The notes under the pieces are model-generated. The model was not told where the DNA came from, did no database searches, and saw only the letters and a list, made by a program, of their open reading frames with translations. DNA of 64,000 nt from DATMGU01 sp035555315 (GTDB taxonomy: Bacteria > Pseudomonadota > Alphaproteobacteria > ATCC43930 > CGMCC-115725): assembly GCA_035555315.1 (NCBI GenBank), contig DATMGU010000083.1, positions 1 through 64,000 on the forward strand. Direction: 5' to 3'. The position numbers were made by a program, and so were the translations under genes. Positions 61,091 to 64,000 of this stretch are shown piece by piece (the first letter of the stretch is position 1; every line of letters starts with the position of its first letter).

Positions 61091-62560
61091 ATGCATCCAG
61101 ATAACCCGCGCCCAGATGACCTGCGGGACGCCGTCGCCGCCATCGTCGGTGCCGCCCATGTGTTGACCACGGCGGCGGACCTCGCCGCCTATGTCACCGA
61201 TTGGCGCGACCGCTATCACGGCGATGCACGCATGGTGGTTCGCCCGGCCAGCGCTGCGGAGGTGTCGGCGGTGGTGCGGCTGTGCTTCGAACACGGCGTC
61301 CCGGTGGTGCCCCAGGGCGGCAATACCGGGCTATGCGGCGGCGCCACGCCGGATGCCAGCGGGCAGGCGGTCGTGTTAAGGCTGGATCGGATGAACCGGA
61401 TTCGCGACATTTCCGTCATGGACGGCACGATGCTGGTGGAGGCGGGGTGTATTCTGCAGACCCTGCAGGAGGCGGCCGCGGCGGCTGGGCTGCTGTTCCC
61501 GCTGTCGCTCGGTGCCGAGGGCAGCTGCCAGATCGGCGGCAATATCTCGACCAATGCGGGCGGCACCGCCGTGCTGCGCTATGGTCCCACGCGCGACCTG
61601 GTGCTGGGATTGGAGGTCGTATTGCCGGACGGGTCGCTGTGCGACTGGCTGACACCGCTGCGCAAGAACACCACCGGCTACGACCTCAAACAGCTGTTCA
61701 TCGGCGCCGAAGGCACGCTCGGCATCATCACCGCCGCCGCGTTGAAGGTCTTCCCGCAACCGGCTCAGAGCACTACCGCGATGGTGACGCTGGAGGGGCC
61801 GGAAGCCGCCCTGACGCTGTTGGAGCGGTTGCGCACCACGCTCGGCGACCGGTTGTCGAGCTTCGAGATCATCAACTGGGCACAGGCCGAGATCGCTCTG
61901 ACCTATGTCCCCGGCAACACCCTGCCCTTCGCGGGGGTGTCGCCCTGGTACGTCGTGGTGGAGGTCACCGACACGCTGACCCGCTACGACCTGCGCGAGG
62001 CGCTGGAGAGCGTGCTGGCCGGCACGCTGGAGGACGGCACCATCACCGATGCCGTCGTCGCCAGCAGTGAGGCGCAAGCGGCGGCGCTCTGGCGCATCCG
62101 GCACAGCGTGTCCGAGGGCAACAAGCATGCGGGGTTCGGCGTCTCCCATGACACGGCCGTGCCGCTGCGCGCCCAAGCCGATTTCGTGCGCCGCGTCGAA
62201 CAGCGCATTCCGGCGGAGTTTCCGGACGGCAAGCTGCTGCTGGTCGGCCATATGGGCGACGGCAATATCCATGTCGTCGTCCTGTTCGACCAGGCCCGCC
62301 ACACGTCGGATGTCCTGCAGCGGATCGCCACGCGGGTCAACGCCATCGTGGATGAGATAACGCTCGATCTGCGCGGGACGATCAGCGCCGAGCACGGCAT
62401 CGGGCAGACCAACAAGCAGCGCCTGCTGGCAGGCCGCGGTCCCCATGACGTGGCGCTGATGCGGCGGATCAAGGCGGCGCTGGACCCGAAGGGGCTGTTC
62501 AACCCGGGCAAATTGTTCGATCCGCCGGACCAGCCCTCGGCCCCAGATCTCCTGCACTAG
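61091..62560 (+). CDS. FAD-dependent D-2-hydroxyacid dehydrogenase (GlcD/D2HGDH family)
   Basis: A 489-residue flavoprotein of the PCMH/vanillyl-alcohol-oxidase fold. FAD-binding segments are VVPQGGNTGLCGGATPD, GSCQIGGNISTNAGGTAVLRYG and FIGAEGTLGIITAAALKV; the substrate/metal site lies in HMGDGNIHVVVL and the C-terminal AEHGIGQTNKQRLL. It oxidises a D-2-hydroxy acid (lactate, 2-hydroxyglutarate or similar) to the 2-oxo acid. With the L-specific enzyme at 54872 the locus can handle both stereoisomers. Confidence 0.93.
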   Translation: MHPDNPRPDDLRDAVAAIVGAAHVLTTAADLAAYVTDWRDRYHGDARMVVRPASAAEVSAVVRLCFEHGVPVVPQGGNTGLCGGATPDASGQAVVLRLDRMNRIRDISVMDGTMLVEAGCILQTLQEAAAAAGLLFPLSLGAEGSCQIGGNISTNAGGTAVLRYGPTRDLVLGLEVVLPDGSLCDWLTPLRKNTTGYDLKQLFIGAEGTLGIITAAALKVFPQPAQSTTAMVTLEGPEAALTLLERLRTTLGDRLSSFEIINWAQAEIALTYVPGNTLPFAGVSPWYVVVEVTDTLTRYDLREALESVLAGTLEDGTITDAVVASSEAQAAALWRIRHSVSEGNKHAGFGVSHDTAVPLRAQADFVRRVEQRIPAEFPDGKLLLVGHMGDGNIHVVVLFDQARHTSDVLQRIATRVNAIVDEITLDLRGTISAEHGIGQTNKQRLLAGRGPHDVALMRRIKAALDPKGLFNPGKLFDPPDQPSAPDLLH

Positions 62561-62576
62561 ACCTCCCGCACTAAAC
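62549..62576. repeat. 14-bp tandem duplication at the end of the D-hydroxyacid dehydrogenase gene
   Basis: Units 62549-62562 and 62563-62576, both starting CTCC and containing GCACTA, differ at two positions. The first unit includes the stop codon. Confidence 0.75.
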
Positions 62577-62590
62577 AGGGACCTTCGAGC

Positions 62591-63202
62591 TTGGATATCA
62601 GCCATCCCGGACGCCGCATCGATGGCGACGATAGCCCCAGGCCGGCCGCTGGCCCGGTCGATATCGGACAACGCCTGCGCATGTTGCGACACGAGCGGTC
62701 CTGGACCTTGCTGCGCGCCAGCCAGCAGACCGGCCTGTCGTTATCCGCCCTGTCCAAGATCGAGCGCGGCGAGCTGTCGCCCACGCTGAGCAGCCTGAAC
62801 AAGATCGCCGCCGGGTTCGGCATCGACATCGTCAGCTTGGTGGATAGCGAGGCGCCGCCCAACGCGATGGGCCGCCGGGTCATCAATCGCCAATCCACGG
62901 GCACAACGCTCAAGACGAAGACCTGCCAGAACGTCTGGCTCGCCGCGGAATTGCGGCACAAGCGGATGCTGCCGATCGTGACCCGGGTGACGGCGCGCGA
63001 TCCCGACGAATACGCCGAATGGGCCAACCATTCCGGGGAAATCTTCCTCTACGTGTTGTCCGGCACGCTCGTCGTGCATTCGCGCCTGTACGAACCGGTG
63101 CGGCTGAAGGCGCATGACAGCATGTATTACGATGCGACCGCGGACTCGAAATGGACGTCCCACGGCAAGGCCGATGCCCAGGTGCTGTGGGTCTACGCTT
63201 GA
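62591..63202 (+). CDS. XRE-family regulator with cupin domain
   Basis: A 203-residue regulator, TTG start with AGGGA upstream. Residues about 25-85 form an XRE helix-turn-helix (IGQRLRMLRHERSWTLLRASQQTGLSLSALSKIERGELSPTLSSLNKIAAGFGI). The C-terminal half (about 125-203) is a cupin barrel (HSGEIFLYVLSGTLVVHSRLYEPVRLKAHDSMYYDATADSKW). Such proteins usually repress or activate a neighbouring catabolic operon in response to its substrate. It is 30 bp after the D-hydroxyacid dehydrogenase gene and may act on both palindromic sites noted nearby. Confidence 0.9.
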   Translation: MDISHPGRRIDGDDSPRPAAGPVDIGQRLRMLRHERSWTLLRASQQTGLSLSALSKIERGELSPTLSSLNKIAAGFGIDIVSLVDSEAPPNAMGRRVINRQSTGTTLKTKTCQNVWLAAELRHKRMLPIVTRVTARDPDEYAEWANHSGEIFLYVLSGTLVVHSRLYEPVRLKAHDSMYYDATADSKWTSHGKADAQVLWVYA

Positions 63203-63244
63203 TCTAAGGCGCCGCATCGAGAGTGTCTTGACCCGCACCAGCCA

Positions 63245-63264
63245 TACTAGTATCCAAGGATACA
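63245..63264. promoter_or_regulatory. Overlapping palindromes upstream of the zinc dehydrogenase gene
   Basis: ATACTAGTAT (63245-63254) is a perfect 10-bp palindrome, and it overlaps GTATCC-AA-GGATAC (63251-63264), a perfect 6-bp-arm dyad. They lie 23 bp before the ATG, a position suited to repression. The likely ligand is the XRE-cupin regulator. Confidence 0.55.
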
Positions 63265-63286
63265 AGAAATCTGGGGGCACTCTGCA

Positions 63287-64000
63287 TGGTCGCGATCTCG
63301 GTCGAGAAGCCGCATCATCTCGTGGTGGGTGAGGATCGGGCAGGTCTGCCGGGTCCGGGCGACGTGCTGGTCGCCGTGCACCGCGCCGGCATCTGCGGCT
63401 CGGATATGCATATCCTCCACGGCACCAACCCCTTCGCGCGCTATCCGCGCATCATCGGGCACGAAATGGCCGGCACCGTGGAGGTGGTCGGTTCCGACGT
63501 GACGGGGCTGCGGGTCGGCGACAGGGTAGTGATCGACCCCGTGGTCGCCTGCGGCCGGTGCTACCCGTGCCGGGCCGGCCGGCCGAACGTCTGCGCCAAG
63601 CTGGAGGTGTTCGGTGTCCACCGCGACGGCGGGTTCCGCGACAGCCTCGTCGTGCCGGCCGCCAACGCGGTGAAGATTTCCGCCACGCTCGATTTCGGCT
63701 TGGCGGCCCTCGCCGAGCCCCTGTCGATCGCGGCCAATGTCCTGTCGCGCACCGGCTGCACGGACCAGGACGTGGTGTTGATCTATGGCGCCGGGACGGT
63801 GGGCGTGACGGTGCTGCAGGTCGCGAAGCTGTTCGGCGCCCGCTGCATCGTCGCCGATCCCGACGCGGCACGGCTGCGCCGGGCGACCGCGTTCGGCGCG
63901 GATGTGGTTCTGCGGTCCGGCCATGACGACATACCCGGCGCCGTCGCGGGCGAGTTGGACGGTCTCGGCCCCTCGGTCGTCATCGACGGCGCCGGCGTAC
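63287..64000 (+). CDS. Zinc-dependent dehydrogenase, sorbitol/L-galactonate dehydrogenase type (3' end cut)
   Basis: The frame is open from ATG 63287 to the window edge (238 codons). Catalytic zinc: RAGICGSDMHI and GHEMAGTV; structural zinc: CGRCYPCRAGRPNVC; catalytic Glu in LAEPLSIAANV; NAD fold starting VVLIYGAGTVGV. The pattern is that of polyol and sugar-acid dehydrogenases in the medium-chain family. It probably belongs to the hydroxyacid catabolic locus and could form the 2-oxo or hydroxy acid used by its neighbours. Confidence 0.88.

Overview
The window reads as a GC-rich alphaproteobacterial chromosome, probably Rhodospirillales or a neighbouring order, from a facultative methylotroph. 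I infer this from codon use, from the gene families, and from a lanthanide-type methanol dehydrogenase (XoxF) sitting with PQQ biosynthesis genes and glutathione-dependent formaldehyde oxidation. I ran no database search, so the taxonomic placement is inference.

Layout. 1-3275: the end of an unknown acidic protein gene, a minus-strand housekeeping set (apaG, folE, argE) and tRNA-Gly(CCC). 3276-10873: an accessory block beside the tRNA. It holds a truncated integrase relic, a decayed thioesterase relic, an IclR regulator, and a divergent catabolic operon of a SAF-domain dehydrogenase, a TRAP transporter (DctP plus fused DctQM) and a zinc alcohol dehydrogenase. 11222-20765: a Bcr/CflA efflux pump, an aldehyde dehydrogenase behind a near-perfect inverted repeat, a peptide-type ABC set (permeases and binding protein but no ATPases), an amidase flanked by two gene relics, and S-formylglutathione hydrolase (fghA).

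20915-43666 is the core: a PQQ/quinoprotein region. It contains a periplasmic binding-like protein, a YVTN beta-propeller and an ABC-2 exporter; a GST; a NarL-type response regulator with a PAS-rich hybrid kinase and a FIST protein; pqqABCDE; a periplasmic metallohydrolase and a fused SoxYZ-like carrier; small unknown proteins; frmA; and xoxF, xoxG, xoxJ, a CXXCW rhodanese-like protein and a cytochrome c. Together these would oxidise methanol (XoxF) to formaldehyde, pass electrons to cytochromes c, and oxidise formaldehyde to formate through FrmA and FghA. The ABC and SoxYZ/metallohydrolase parts are conserved companions of quinoproteins whose job is not established.

43709-54427: two OmpR-family regulators (one with its kinase), a tripartite RND efflux pump and a chemoreceptor. 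54428-64000: an AT-rich intergenic stretch, then a 2-hydroxyacid catabolic locus. It has an FMN L-2-hydroxyacid dehydrogenase, a DapA-type lyase, a PotABCD-like importer with both permeases fused in one protein, an FAD D-2-hydroxyacid dehydrogenase, an XRE-cupin regulator and a zinc dehydrogenase cut by the window edge.

A window-wide oddity is a series of short imperfect tandem duplications (12-28 bp), many in signal peptides or at gene ends. One of them enlarges a response-regulator receiver domain right after its phosphoacceptor Asp.
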